Origin: Salminus brasiliensis
Lineage: Eukaryota; Chordata; Actinopteri; Characiformes; Bryconidae
Reading direction: 5' to 3'
NCBI RefSeq assembly: GCF_030463535.1
Contig: NC_132883.1
Location: forward strand, 35,213,241-35,277,240
Length of the DNA stretch: 64,000 nt
Each line of letters opens with the position of its first letter. Within the stretch, counting starts at the first letter, position 1. Both the position numbers and the translations under genes were made by a program. The notes under the pieces are model-generated. The model did not search any database, was not told the DNA's origin, and worked only from the letters and a program-made list of their open reading frames with translations. This document shows positions 22,194 through 35,289 of the stretch, piece after piece.

Positions 22194-22520
22194 GGCTGCC
22201 GACACGCTCGGCGGCGCAGCGCGGGACTCCTCCGGCATCTACTCCTCTGTGCTCCGCGGGATCTCCATCGGTTTTGGGAGGGCGTGCAGGGCTCAAGCGA
22301 GAGGGCTGCGAAATCTCCGGCTGGTGGGACGAGCCGACGGGGCTCCACGCTGTGGAGCTGTAGCGCTGCTGTAATCGCAGTGATTTTCTGGAGCTCTTTC
22401 TTTCTTTCTTCCCTCAGACTGCTGGATGCGTGCCGTGTGGGCTCACGTTACTCCAGCGGAGATCACTGTCTGACAGGACAGACACAGAGGGGAGGGGCTG
22501 CTCTCCAGGATGGGATGTAG
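22194..22520 (-). promoter_or_regulatory. mmp23b: GC-rich promoter region and 5' UTR of mmp23
   Basis: CpG-rich sequence in otherwise AT-rich surroundings, directly upstream of the proposed exon 1. No TATA box is evident, which suits a CpG-type promoter. The transcription start cannot be placed from sequence alone. Confidence 0.5.
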
Positions 22521-22685
22521 ACTCAGGTAGTATGGGGCAGTGAGGGGCCAGTTTGGACATCCCGTTTTTAATGAGATAGTAGATGCTATGGAAGATCTAG
22601 AAGGTACTGTGGGACAGTGTGTTAATTAGGTGTTGTGGTATATTGGGTACATAGATGGAATTTGGTCCCTGGCTTTAACCCATCT

Positions 22686-22905
22686 GTGCAGTGAACAAAC
22701 CCGTACACTCTAGTGATGAAACACACACAGTGAAAGTGAGCACACGTGCCCGGAGCGGTGGGCAGCCACTGTTGCAGCGGCCAGGGAGCCTAGAGGGTGA
22801 AGGGTCTTGGTCAAAGGCACAATAGTGGCAGCTTGCCGAGTTCAGGTGTCGAACCCAGGTATCAAACCCACAACCCTGAGCTTGTAGCTCTAACCACTAA
22901 ACAAC
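22686..22905 (-). mobile_element. tRNA-derived SINE family A, copy 2
   Basis: Longest and best-preserved copy. On the minus strand it reads 'gtggttagagctacaagctc' then 'gtgggtttgatacctgggtt', the A- and B-box equivalents, followed by 'cgaca' and the shared body with 'ggctgcccaccgctccgggc'. It ends near the shared 'gtttcatcac'/'tgtttgttca' tail. Confidence 0.75.
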
Positions 22906-24844
22906 ATAACATGAGGCAGTATAGTAGGTGTTACAGGACTATAAGGTAGCCAAAACTGTATTAAACCCCTTCAAAGACAGTTGTATCATGTTTGATACAT
23001 ATTTTTAGAGCTTTTAAGACTGTTGCAACATCAGTGAACAATAATTATAATAATTTTAACAAATAATAATAATATCATCTTAAATAAACATAAAAGGATA
23101 TTGAAATGACAACAATATATATTAAACAAATACATATTTAAATAGATAAATAAATGTCTTGATTATAATTAACTATTTACCTAAATTAGCAAATAAAATC
23201 TGATAATTTTTTTGCCCCCTGGTGGATCATCCATGCACTGCATGCAGCACAAAAATAATAGAACAATAATCAAGTTTAAAATGACTTTTTTATTACTAAA
23301 ATTTAAAGGCAACTCAGAGCATAAGGGGTTAAACAATTTTGTGTTCTTCATTTTGTGTTTGTTAAAAAAAAACTTGCTGCGACAGTACATTCCTGTTGTT
23401 TCAAATATGATACAAGTCATAAATGCAGTGTTCATTAATTTCTTTAAATGATTGATCAGAAAGTCAAAATAAAAATTGAAAAAATTCTGGGATGGTTCAG
23501 GCTTTCTAGCGTTAAGTCCCCCTTAGTATGTGCACATTCTACAGGGGTTGTAACTAAAACTGTAAACTTAAATAGATAGAACTAAGAACTAATGTAAGTT
23601 TTTAACAATGTGAATGAGTATTTCAAACTTTGTAACCCTTGTTGTCTTTTACTAATGAATACAATTAACCTAACTTACCTACAGGTAAGGTTTAATAAAA
23701 CAGGGGCAGTGCTTCAAAATGCTACCTAGATATTAGCCTTCTTTGCCCCTTGCAAAACCGCAGAAACAATTTTGTTAGCAGCTGTACAGTGTGTTTTGAA
23801 TGTAAGCAGGATTTGAGAGGAAAAAAAATAAATCTTATCCAAAAAATTTGGTGGGACCCCTAGACCGCCATCACAGCACCCACTTTGGGGAAGTCTGCCC
23901 CAGAGGGCAGGTTGTAGGGTACTGCACCATTTTCTCCAGTGTTTCTCCAGAATGTCTTATATAAGCAATATAAGACAGTGTGGTAAGTGTAATAGCGCAT
24001 TTTTAACCTGTCTCATTAAATATGAGACAGTGTGGTAGGTGTTAAAGAGGATAAAGAGGTAGGTAATATAGGGCAGTGTTGCAGTAGAGTGTAATAGCCC
24101 ATTAACAATAAGCCATCATATGGTACAAGCCATGTCACAAATGCTATTTTAAATCCAATAAACCTTCTTACAGTATCATTACATTTATACCTATAAACAG
24201 CTGAAAATAGGAGTCATGGCTGTGCTATTTCACTGGAGCAACATCACTGTCTCTACAGAGTGGCTTGAGACCACTGTCCCCACCTCTGCTGACAAGTACA
24301 GGAAAACGTCTGAGCACCGCTGAGTCAGTCAGTGTGGAATATGGATTTACCAACACTCAGCGAACTGTTTATGGGCTTTTGAGAGATGGATGCCTTTGGA
24401 AAAGCATCTGTGCATATCTTGGAGATACAAATTCTCAGATGTTTAGTCTGTGCGACCTCACCAAAGACAGGCTGTTTTGATTCAGCGGTAATCCGCTGGA
24501 TGTTTCCAAATGCATTGTTGATTGCTGTGGATTGTCCATTATACACATGCACACAGACACACACACACACACATACACTCCTGCTAATGTACTCCATCTG
24601 ATGAGCTTACAAAATGCATTACAGTGTATGTTGTATATTTATATGTATTACTGCAACAAATTAAAGAGAAGAAAATGTGCATTTTAAAAAGCAGGGTTTC
24701 TCAGATAGCAAAATCCCCAAGTCAAGAACTATCCAATAGGAGTGCTCCTATAATGATTCTGAGGTGAACCATTTTTTTATCCAGTTCTAAAAGTCCATAG
24801 TATATATTCATATACATGGGGTTGAGAGTAAGCTATTAAAAATA

Positions 24845-25256
24845 CACTATGTGTCCAAATATTTGTGGACACCCCTTCTATTGTATGCATTCAGCTACTT
24901 TAAGTTGCACCCTTTGCTGACACAAATGTGCAATGTACACACATGTGTACCCTAGAATTGAGCTATGGAGCAGTGGAAGAACTGTGTTCTGGAATGATGG
25001 TTGGTGCTCTAACCAATACTTTTGGGATGAGTTGAGAAGTTGGGGATGAGTGATCATCCAAACAATCTGACGTAACTAACACTCTAGTCGAAGAATGCAT
25101 CAGATCTTCACAGCAATGCTTCAAAATCTAGTGAAAAGAAAAGCCTTTGGAGAGTAGAGACAGGTACTCCAGCAAAAGCAGCAAATGAGAAGAAACAATG
25201 ATTTTGGAAGAAACAATAAATGAGTAGGTGTCCCAATACTTTTTGTCCATATAGTG
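24845..25256 (-). mobile_element. MITE, Tc1/mariner type, with TA target duplication
   Basis: 412 bp. Left end CACTATGTGTCCAAATATTTG and right end (reverse complement) CACTATATGGACAAAAAGTA form terminal inverted repeats, and the dinucleotide TA flanks both ends (24843-24844, 25257-25258). TA duplication is the signature of Tc1/mariner transposition. The element has no open frame of note. The family has other copies at 6750, 32224, 47395 and 56067. Confidence 0.85.
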
Positions 25257-26639
25257 TATTTAAGCCTACATTGTTCAGTGCAGGCAGTTTTTGCTAGTCA
25301 CGTGTGTTAACTGTAACATCACCAAATTTGCCATTTTGGTTATAGTAAGCAGTTCAGTGAAAGTAGCAGAAATGAACTTACTTACAAGCAATCATTGGAG
25401 CACTGAAAGCAATACAACTGGAGAATCAGAAGCTAAGTGAGAGGATACCATACCGAGACAAACTCAGTAAGGATGCCAGGGACTGTTGTTTGGATAAACA
25501 GTCATCTATTAACAACTATCAGATGACCTGACCCCAAACAGTTGCTATTATAGTTGCTTCCATTTATTTGGATATTACTTAGATATTACCATCTGTCTTG
25601 TTTGCAGCATAAGTGTGTGTATCTGTGAACAGTTCTGAAACTAGCCTGTTACAGATTATGGCTGTAATGATGATGATACAGTCCAAAAGTAAATCAGAAA
25701 CATTGTTTAACCCAAATAAATAAATACATAACAAGAGCTTGTCATCATCATGAAACATACCAACATCTGACATAGTCATAATGTAAAGCAGAAAGTGGAC
25801 TGAATGGCACTTTACAGTCTTAATAACTAGCTTAAGTCTAGCTACATGTTATTTTTACACCTTGATACTAGAGGTACTTTTTAATTATATTTTATTTAGT
25901 TTGCTTTTTAAGCATAAAACATAAATCACACAACAATAAAAAGGAGAAAAAGGGAAATATGAAAGTAAACAAAACAAGAGAAAAAATGTACAAAAAATAT
26001 ATATAATTGAATGACTTACAAAATATGACATACAGTATAATATATATAATTAACAGAAATATGGTCTGGCATCACACTATTTCAGGAATCCACATTTGGA
26101 AAGGAATTTCCAGGTATGACCAACACAAATTTAAGCTGCTATTTAAAGGATTTCAGTGAACCTTATAGCACAAACCCCTTTTTACGGTTAGAATTTGTAA
26201 AATGACCAAATAGGCAAACTTCTGGATCTAGTGGAAAAGAGATGCCATGGCTCTCAGATAATGTCTTGCAACTTCTCTGTCAGACCACGTGCAGTGTAGG
26301 AAATCTCATTTGACTGCTTTAGCTAGCTAAATTGTTGACGGGTTCAATCCCAAATGTCTCAGAAGTGGACACACAGTGCTCTATTGAGTGCAGAAGAAAG
26401 TGCTCGTTACGCGTGTAGTGCACTTCATTGATTTAAGGCTCGGCCATCCAGTTGTGTTCATTTATTTGTCGTCCCTGAATCTCAGTCCAGTTCAGTTCCG
26501 AGTCTCAGATCACAGACTTCCAACATACGCCACCGTTTTCAACGGTCTATTTTTGTTCATTCTTTTTACTTTGTATTTTTGTACAAAAATAATTGAATTT
26601 TTTTGTAAATAATCATAAGACGACGTATAGCACATTGTG

Positions 26640-27120
26640 AGGAGGTGGTTTGTTTCCTTTAGTTCCGTAAAAACCGTCGCACCGTCTGAGGGGTTGGACT
26701 GAAATGGCGTCCGCCTGCAGCTCCCTTAGCTATAGCTTGTTAGCAGAGCGGCTAAGCTAAATGCCCTTATAACTGACACGTCGCTCTGTGCTCCGTCGGC
26801 TCCTCGCTTCAGGACTTGACAGTTTCACGCTAAGCTCGGAAAGACTGAGGTCTCGAAAGGATGTGTCCGCAGTGTATAACGTAGCACCAGCTCTGCAGTC
26901 TCCCACAGTTGGACAAGAGCAGGTTGGATCGGTGGTTTTGGTATCGCTCTGAACTTCAGCTCGCCTCGTAATCTCCTCTAATCTCCCGCTAGCTGTTTAG
27001 CAGCCTGTCATTAGCCAGCTAGCTTCTAGTAGCGTTACCTATTCCACCCCCCGGTCAAGTTAGCTAGCTAGTAATACTAATAAAACCTCTCCGAGTCCGT
27101 CTTGATGAATAGCAGAGGCA
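26640..27120 (+). promoter_or_regulatory. ubiad1: CpG-rich promoter region of ubiad1
   Basis: CpG-dense stretch with several CGTCGC/CCGTC motifs rising out of AT-rich DNA, about 0.5-1 kb before the start codon and on the correct side. Repeated GCTAGC/AGCTAG words continue to 27480. The first, non-coding exon probably lies here; I could not fix its donor. Confidence 0.5.
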
Positions 27121-27582
27121 GAGTTTTGTGTTTATGTTTGAAAATGCGTTTGCTTCTTCACTTCAGGTTCAGTAGCACTAGCTAGCTAACTAATCCGACA
27201 CTTCAGAGGCTGTTTTCTCGCTTGACCCACAGCTATGTATGAATCTGAAGGGCTTGAGCATGTAAATGATCTGCCCTGTTGACCATGCCTTGCCCGAAGC
27301 TAGCACTAACGATCATCTAACGATGTGTAGCTAGATTTAAAAGTTAGCTACTGATGTGCAAGGTCTGCTGTAGTGAACAGTGAGCTGGTAAATAAATAGT
27401 GGTTAAAGTGATGAGTAGCTCTACTACTAATCAGTTGATCTATGGTTCTGTAGTGAAGTCAAGATAGTTAGCTAGCTAGCTAAGATTCTGCATAGTAATT
27501 TACCCAAGAGCCCAGCCCAGACCAGTGTGAATCTAGCATATGCAAACCACCTGTTCTCATATTCATGACCCCCCTCTCTCCC

Positions 27583-27587
27583 AGGTA
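27583..27587 (+). other. ubiad1: probable splice acceptor before ubiad1 start codon
   Basis: CCCCCCTCTCTCCCAG ends at about 27585, a good polypyrimidine tract and AG, 43 bp before the ATG. This suggests a non-coding upstream exon in the CpG-rich region near 26.7-27.1 kb. The frame upstream of the ATG is open here too, but no better start is seen. Confidence 0.45.
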
Positions 27588-27627
27588 CATCTTTCTTGGT
27601 ACTTCTGCACAACCCCACACAAAGGTG

Positions 27628-28183
27628 ATGATGGCGGCGGGCCAGAAGAAGATGAGTGCTGAGACGTACGTGCTGGCAGGGTCTAACGGATTGAATGGAG
27701 CAAAAGCTCCAGGAGGGACGTCCGTGGAGAGAAACCACAACAGCAAGGTTTCCAGAGTGTCCAAGATGGCCTTGCACTTGCAGGACAAATGTGCGGCCTA
27801 CGTCTTGGCCCTGCGGCCATGGAGCTTCAGCGCTTCCCTCACGCCCGTGGCTTTGGGAAGTGCTCTGGCGTACAAGCTCGAGGGCTCCGTGGACCTTATC
27901 ATACTGCTGGTCTGTGCCGTGGCGGTACTGGTGGTCCACGGTGCGGGGAACCTGGTAAACACTTATTACGATTTCTCCAAGGGGATCGACCACAAGAAGA
28001 GCGATGACAGGACTCTGGTGGATCAGATCTTGGAGCCGCAGGACGTGGTGATGTTCGGCGCGTTGTTGTACTCTGTGGGATGCCTCTGCGCCACCCTGTT
28101 GTATTTTCTCTCCACACTGAGACTCGAGCATCTGGCTCTCATCTATTTTGGTGGGCTGTCGAGCTCCTTTTTGTACACTGGAG
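27628..28183 (+). CDS. ubiad1: ubiad1 coding exon 1: N-terminus and first Asp-rich motif
   Basis: 556 bp, 185 codons plus one base. It includes [20 protein letters not shown], the hydrophobic segment [14 protein letters not shown], and [14 protein letters not shown] with N111, D115 and D121, the first magnesium/diphosphate-binding motif of UbiA enzymes. N111 aligns with human N102, a residue often changed in Schnyder corneal dystrophy; here it is the normal Asn. [17 protein letters not shown] follows. Donor is GTGAGT. Confidence 0.97.
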
Positions 28184-30167
28184 GTGAGTGTGTGTCTAAA
28201 AACACACTAAATGTGCAAAAAGCAGCTTGACCTCAACGTTGAGGCTTGAAGTCATTTGCTAATACTCTTATTTCTCTTAAATTGCACAAGACTTGTTTTG
28301 TTACACAATACTCAACCCAGTGGCTTCGCACTAGGCATGCTGTGCTGCAAAAACCTTGTACAGGAGAATGAAGAAACCTTCTCAAGTTTCAGTTAATGTA
28401 AAAAGTTTCATTAGTCATTTTTGAGCTTGGGGATTTTTGTGAATATGAAGAACTGTTAACTGAAAAAAATCGGATTCCTTTATCAGTGCATCTCTACTTG
28501 ATACTGCACATCAGGTGCCTCATTAGACCCAGTTTCCCTAGTAAGATACTGATGTGCCCCATTAAAATCATGGCAATAAGAAGTCAATTTTGTCCTGGGT
28601 TGCTTAACACAACTCCAGGGCACTACATTTCCCATAATGCCCCATCGTCTTTCCAAAAGCTTGAGCCGCTAACTCTTTCAGTCCAAGATAGTTTACTTCA
28701 TTTTCTGAGCGGAGTAATGGACATTTGTAATATGTAAACGAAAGTCAGTCATGCAACAGACAAGATATTGATGGCTCATTGCTATATGTTTTAGTTATAG
28801 ACACTTATATAACTGTATAATCTACTAAAGTACATATTGGACCACCAAACCATAAAGCCTTAAACTAGCAAAGGCCTCTGTTACTTTAGCATAAGCTTTA
28901 TTTATGCTAGCTAATAGGGCATTGATAATACAAATGAGTGTTGTGACGTAGCCAATATAGCAGCATTCATTTTTAATTAAGATATCTAACATGAGCTGAT
29001 AATGCAAAGATAATCACAATTTCATGTGTTTTATGTTGCAAAGGAAATATTTTGTGCATGTGTGTGACGGCAATATTACTAATATAAATCTAATAATGAC
29101 TTGTAGTGTTACTAACTAGTTCATGTTAACATATGATTTTTGTTATTATTATTATTATTGTTTTGGTAATATTATTTGGCAAGCAGAGGGATATAATGGT
29201 ACCCCTCAAAACTGTGTGCCCCAGTACAACAAGTGGTCTAGAAACACCCCTGCTACTCACATTTCACATCATGGGTGTTATTTCAGTATTTTTTTTTTGA
29301 GTGTGAGAGTGAACTTACAGCTCTGCATCAAATGTTTTGGAACATTTTGAGCTACTATGGAACTTCTGCGTCTTTTTTCCATTTTACCCATTATTGCCAT
29401 TTAAGCTGCAATTGTGCTATTAACTAAGCATTAAAAAAGGCTATTTTTAATTTAAGCTCTTCAGTAAACATCTAAAAGTAGGTTATCATGATATACAAAA
29501 CAGAATACTGCTCCATAAGAGGAAACACTCTGCATAAGTATGTGCAGGATGTTATTTTATTTTTTATTTATTTATTTTTTTAATAAACAAAATACCTTGC
29601 TGATTTTGGCCTGATCTCGTGTTTTAATCAGTGTAAATATGTGTCTTAATTCCTGCTTGTTTTTGTGTTTTCTGCACAGGTATTGGCCTAAAGTACGTTG
29701 CTCTGGGGGACGTGGTCATTCTCATCACCTTTGGCCCTTTGGCAGTCATGTTTGCCCACGCTGTTCAGGTCGGTTACCTGTCCGTGCTGCCGCTGGTCTA
29801 CGCCGTGCCGCTGGCACTCAACACCGAAGCCATCCTGCACAGCAACAACACTCGTGACATGGACTCGGACAAACAGGCGGGCATCGTCACCCTCGCCATC
29901 CTAGTGGGTCCTACACTGTCGTACGTCATTTACAACCTGCTGCTCTTCGTCCCCTACGTGCTGTTCTGCATATTAGCTACACGCTACACTATAAGCATGG
30001 CACTGCCGCTGCTCACACTGCCGATGGCCTTCCCACTGGAGAGGCAGTTCCGCAGCCAGTGCTACTCCAAGATCCCTCAGAAGACTGCCAAACTGAATCT
30101 GCTGATGGGACTCTTCTACGTCTTTGGGATTATTTTAGCACCACAGGGTAGCTTGCCACTTTTGTGA
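27628..30167 (+). CDS. ubiad1: UbiA prenyltransferase domain-containing protein 1 (whole coding span)
   Basis: Two coding exons (27628-28183 and 29680-30167) join through GGA G|GT and give 347 residues, against 338 in human. UBIAD1 is a multi-pass membrane prenyltransferase of the ER and Golgi that makes menaquinone-4 from menadione and geranylgeranyl diphosphate, contributes to CoQ10 synthesis and binds HMG-CoA reductase. The start chosen is the first of two adjacent ATGs (MMAAGQ). The core from about residue 55 is nearly identical to vertebrate UBIAD1; the first about 50 residues are divergent, as usual in this family. The gene diverges from mmp23 and is followed on the same strand by mib2. 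Confidence 0.96.
28184..29679 (+). other. ubiad1: ubiad1 intron
   Basis: 1,496 bp between GTGAGT and TTTTCTGCACAG. AT-rich, with an ATT run near 29143-29160 and a T-rich tract near 29555-29582. No other feature seen. Confidence 0.95.
29680..30167 (+). CDS. ubiad1: ubiad1 coding exon 2: second Asp-rich motif and C-terminus
   Basis: 488 bp. Starts (G)GT ATT GGC, giving [20 protein letters not shown]. The second diphosphate-binding motif is [13 protein letters not shown] (N242, D245, D247, D249), followed by [12 protein letters not shown] and several membrane helices. It ends [17 protein letters not shown] with TGA at 30165-30167. Human UBIAD1 ends GSLPKI, so the C-terminus is complete. Confidence 0.97.
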
Positions 30168-31804
30168 AGGACCCTATTCTTTTGATTTTTGATCATTTGT
30201 TTTGTTTTGTTACTTTTAGTACTAGGATTAAGTACTTCTTGTTTGTATTTATAGAACATTTTTTCTTCTGAAGTACAGAGATTTTAACTTATTGCATAAT
30301 TTATGCTTCAGAGCTAACAGACACTTTGCGTGCGAGTCAGAACAGAAGCGACCTGGTGGCGTCAGTATTCTGCATAACGAACCTTTCAGTGTGTGCAAGG
30401 TGTTGATATTAACGTGGTTGCTAAGCTACAATGAAATTATTGATAAATATCACATTTTTCTGAAGAAAATCTTCCGTTCGTACCTTGGATGTGTGACAAT
30501 TTTGTAACTAGCGAATTTAAACATTTTACTTATTGATTTCTTGAGCCTCTGGAGTATTCTTCTGTTGAGCAAGCACAGATTTCCATCTGTATGTCATATA
30601 GCATATTCCATAGCCAAGCTTAAACACTTACATTGCCAGAGTTGTCAAGCTGTTGTCCAAGTCCACTCAGTTACACCCAGAGTCGTGCGCTGCGTAGGAC
30701 CAAATGTTAAGTAACACAGGCCAGATGTACTGTGTGTTTTGAGCAAGCGTGAAGGAATTTTATCGCTTCATTTTCGAGTATGTCTATATGTTGGCTTTAC
30801 CAGGCCCTTCACACATGTTGAAACAGTTAGTGTGTGCGCGGCAGCTTGACAGCCTAAAGCCCAATCGAATCCTCCTTTTAAGAGGAGAGCTGTTGCAGAA
30901 TAATGCGGTTTAGTAAGGTCTCCTATACAGAGCTGTGTTTGATAAAATTTAAGAATTATCAGATCTTATAAAAAAATAAATTATATTACAAACTTGAGTG
31001 GCTCACGAAGTTTGTGGGATCTTTTCTCCAGTAGTAAACTGATGAGGTCCTATGTCTGCTTTGCTTTATAGCAGAAGGACCGGCATTTACAAGTTCACAA
31101 ATTGCTTGTTTAAAAATATACAGATTGGTAAAACGTTGCAATGTCCGGTTTAGTGCATCATAGTTTTTAAATCATATGGTGACATACCATGATCAGGCAA
31201 CTGCAGAATTACTACCAGTTTCCTTAATGTCATCATAGACCTAGATTATGGCAAATTTGCCAAAATGGCTATTTAGACGTTTCTGTGATGGATGCTCTAC
31301 AGAAAGCTGTTCACTAGCCTGTGTTCAGTTTCTCTGCATGAAACTCTGCTCATACAGTTCTCAACTGCTCACATGGTCTATGTGACCAGTTAAAGAACTC
31401 ATAATTATTTTTAAAAATCTCAGCCATGGATTCTAATAAAAGCAGACATAGGAATTCAACGATTATTAGAAAGCAATGGCAGATAATGGTGCAAGTGTAG
31501 CTGCGATGGTGTCAGGAGAACTTGCAGTGATGCACGCTGACATGGCATATATATATTTTTTTGTATGAAATGTGTTACAATGTTAATATTTGGTGCGCTA
31601 ACCTGCCGAGCCTGCATTATGATTAGTATATCCCTTAGTGTTTGCGTGTGGTATGCAATAGGGAAATAGGGAATGTGTCTCGTAGAGGTAGCAGAGTAAA
31701 GACTTTTAACATTAATGTAGCTCCCAGCCCTAATTGACCAACCGTACAGACAGACGATCGGCCTCAGTCCCAAAAACACCGATCTGAAGTATCAACTGTA
31801 GAGG

Positions 31805-32215
31805 GAGGTGCTATCTCCTCAATCTATATACACTGCTCACTTCATTAGCTGTACTGCTACTTACTCATGCAGTTGTCCAATCAGCCAAACTTGTGCTATC
31901 AGTGCAATGCATAAAATCAAGCAGAAATGCTGGCTGATGACCGAGGTTAGCAGAAAATGGACGGACTGGTTTGAGCTGACAGAAAGGCTACGCTAACTCA
32001 TATACCCACTCTGTACAACTGTGGTGAGCAGAAAAGCATCTGCAGAACACATCCTACATTGAGGCGGTTGAGCTACAACAGCAGAAGACTACGTCAGCCA
32101 AGAACAGAAAGCTGAGGCTGCAGTAGCTCAACACCGGTTCACCAAAACTGGAGAGTTGAAGGCTTGAGAAGCGTAGCCTGGTCTGATAAATTTCAGCTCT
32201 GCTAAGGCACAAGGG
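31805..32215 (+). mobile_element. Tc1-like transposon fragment
   Basis: Contains blocks that read as a Tc1-like transposase gene: 'ctggtttgagctgacagaaa', 'gctacaacagcagaagacta', 'cagccaagaacagaaagctg' and 'gcctggtctgataaat'. The frame is broken by indels. A short minus-strand relative with 'cagcctcagctttctgttct' is at 51715-51750. Confidence 0.7.
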
Positions 32216-32223
32216 TTAGAATG

Positions 32224-32395
32224 TCTAAATGTTTGTGGACACCCCTTTTAATCAATGCATTTCACTACTTTAAGTTGCTGATACAAATGTGCAAATGCAC
32301 ACAGACACAGCTTGTCTAGTCCCTGTAGAAAAATGCAGCTAATGGTATAGATAGGATGCTCTGGAGCAGATAAACCAAGTTTATTGGGAGCCAAG
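32224..32395 (-). mobile_element. partial MITE (TA family)
   Basis: Starts 'gtctaaatgtttgtggacac' and continues 'ctttaagttgctgatacaaa', matching the left part of the element at 24845-25256. The right half is lost. Confidence 0.6.
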
Positions 32396-32955
32396 TTGGG
32401 GCTTTATAAAATATTCAATATTAAATTTGGGAGTAATATATTCTGAAATTCCTCTCAAGAAAGTTGTTTGATTCAACTGCAGCTGTGATGTTTGCCTTGA
32501 TGAAAATCATCATTTTAAATATATTGATTAATCAGCTGAGGAATCAGGAGTTTACTGGCATTTAGACTTGCTTGTATGTCCAAACATGTTTGAAAGCATA
32601 GGAAAGATCCTTACTTTGAGATTTGCAATCAAACTTTTTCATGTAGTGTAATGGTATGAATTGCTATCAGCTCATGCAAATAAGGGCGAAGCATGATAGT
32701 GCCAGATATCACGACAGCAGTAAAACAGCAGTAGTCCTTTTTTTATGAATCTAGCCCAGTGTGTCTTCACCAATAAGTGCTTTCTCAGGGGGATGGTGTC
32801 TGAATAGATATCCTTTTAGCCTAATAAACAATATTTGGACATTGGGCAGTCTAAGAATGGTGATAGTATTAGATTATGCTGGTAAAATACAGGATTAAAT
32901 AAATAAATAGTAATAAATACACATAACGTCCACATAAGCCATCAAGAATAGTTGT

Positions 32956-33205
32956 CAAGTCAAATCAAATTTATTTGTATAGTGCTTTTTACAACTGTTG
33001 TCGTCACAAAGCAGCTTTACATAATTAGTACTTAATAAAGAACAGAGACAGAGAAGAAAGAAGGAATAACATGAAGCGTCAAAGACCCCCGTGAGCAAGC
33101 CAACGGCGACAGTGGCAAGGAAAAACTCCCTCAGAGCTGGAGGAAGAAACCTTGGGAGGAACCAAGACTCACAAGGGGGACCCATCCTCCTCTGGCCAGA
33201 CTGTT
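32956..33205 (+). repeat. teleost interspersed repeat ('aaatttatttgtatagtgct' family)
   Basis: The sequence from 'caagtcaaatcaaatttatt' through 'caaggaaaaactccctcaga' and 'accttgggaggaaccaagac' is a very common fish interspersed repeat. Possibly the 3' part of a retroelement; I cannot assign the class from this copy. Confidence 0.6.
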
Positions 33206-35289
33206 TTAAACATTAATGATAAAAATTACCAAAGCAAATACAACAGAAAGTTGATAGTGGTGATATTAATAGTGTCAGACAGTTCATCAACATGATGACC
33301 TCTGCCACAATAGACATCCTAGGTCGGACAGACCAACAGGGAAGTGAAAATGGTGTCTAAGTTGTTGAGGAACAATTCTAAGACAAAGAGGAGGACATGG
33401 AGGGGATCATTCAACATTGGCTTCAATCTTGTCTTCAAAAGTTCAAAGTTTTTTGTCAAACATTGTACCCAAGAACTCAGTATGTATTGACTCTACACCC
33501 TGTCCCTTAATTCATCTCTCTATTTTCAGAGATCGCAACATGATAACATTCACCATCACCTCCAGGGTTTTTTAAAAATGAACAACTTCCCTTAAATCAT
33601 CAGTGAATAGATGGATACCCAATCCAAGTCTAAGTTTGATCAACCATTAAAGACATCACTGACTGTAATAGGAAATAAGTCAATCAATGGAGGTAATCAA
33701 TGTCTGATAGGATATTGGCAGACTTATAGGGCCCACTTCCCATACTAAAATTAAGCCTAACTCTGACTACATGTTCCACTGTGTAGCCCTGGACTAGATT
33801 TAATCCTAACCTCTCCTTTTTGTGTGAACACTAAAAAAAGAAACATCCTCAACTTCCTCAAAAAGATCATGCTTAACCTAAAATTTCAAGAACCACCAGT
33901 GACACATGGGGTTCTTTTCCCAGTCCAGGATTAGGTCAAGTCCTGGACTACACAACATTCTAATGGGAGATTCTTCACTAAAAGGACAACATGGCCATTG
34001 TGAAACTGACCCATTAAGAGTAGAAAATATAAAACGTTTGAAGTTAATAAATTCATATAATGCAACACTTTACAACTTAATTCTATGAATTCTGTCAATT
34101 TTGCTACAGCACAGTGTGGCTGATAATGTGCCTTATAGGTTGTAAAATATATAAATAAAAGGTTTATATTTATTTCAATATTATAAAAGTACAAATTTTG
34201 CAATTAAATCTAGACGTTTTAGTGTCCCTATCATAAACAACAATACAATACAATACAATGCATAATTGTTACATCCTTTTTATATATAATTTAAATAAAA
34301 TTTATAAATTCACAGAGCATTCCTACTCATATATAAACATCCCTTATCGCCCCCAAATCAACCGTCTGTCACTGGATTAGAAAATAATTCGCCTCTGTAT
34401 TTAACCCAAATTATTTAGCCCTTGGATTTATAGATTATAGCTGAAGATGCAGGGATTTGGCTTGACATTTCCCCTAGAAGAGTTATTGTTACTGTTTCAC
34501 GTTAAAGCTTAAATGTAGTAGTTCTAAACATGTTTATTTAATTTTTTTATTTTACTGGTGCTGTCAGATTTGGAGAATCAGTACGCTTTTTAAATAAGCA
34601 AGTCATTGGTGAACCAAAAACAATGATGATTTGTTGACAATGACAATTACATTCAGTTGTTTGGCGTGTTACTGTGATAGGACAGAAGAGGGCGCTGCCG
34701 AACCACGAATAGTATTTTCCCCACGCTGTCATAGCATTAATGCACTCACTTAATCTCTTATCCTGCCAAAATGATTTCCAAGACCAGCCCCACCTTGTGT
34801 TTGTGTGCAAACGCACAGATACGGTTCCATATAGGAACATCAGGGAAAAGGTAAATTCCTAAATCAGTGCGCCGCTGTGTTTTTAAAAAAGGACAAAAAC
34901 CAATGCTGGGACCATTGAGGATAATGCAAGGGTTCCGCGCATGCGCGTTGCATAGGAAGCGATGGAACACTAGTGATGGGGAGTTCGATTCAATTGAACG
35001 AAGCAGCTCTTTGAACTGTGAGTTTCAATGAACCGAACTTCCGATTCAATAGTTCATTTTTGTTGTCAAGTCGTATAATTCTCATCGTCTCCTCTAAACA
35101 CTACTTGCTGTCACTACTTCTTACTCACAAATTGAGTCAGACTACTACTACTACTATTACTTCTTCTACTACTCACAAACACAAGCATATAAGAGAAAGA
35201 GTAAACTAGACACACGCAGTCTACAAGAAATTGTAACTAAGTGAATTACAACGGATTGCTAGTAATGTTCTGATTGAATTGGTTGCATT

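Larger units (their letters stand above)
22521..26640. other. intergenic region between mmp23 and ubiad1
   Basis: AT-rich DNA between two divergent genes. It contains SINE A (22686-22905), a CA repeat near 24551-24574 and the TA-flanked MITE at 24845-25256. No gene or RNA gene seen. Confidence 0.65.
30168..35280 (+). other. ubiad1 3' UTR and intergenic DNA to mib2
   Basis: The 3' UTR probably ends after AATAAA at 30975-30980, about 0.8 kb past the stop; this is inferred. The rest is AT-rich and repeat-filled: Tc1-like fragments at 31805-32215 and 32224-32395, an interspersed repeat at 32956-33205 and palindromic 'cctggactaga' repeats near 33725-34000. No gene seen. Confidence 0.6.

Noticed and set aside
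22084-22374. Several other open frames on both strands around the mmp23 first exon.
   Set aside because: They come from the CpG-rich composition. Only the frame with a strong Kozak ATG, hydrophobic anchor and donor makes sense.
27472-28131. 219-codon minus-strand open frame.
   Set aside because: It is the antisense shadow of ubiad1 exon 1, which is clearly coding on the plus strand.
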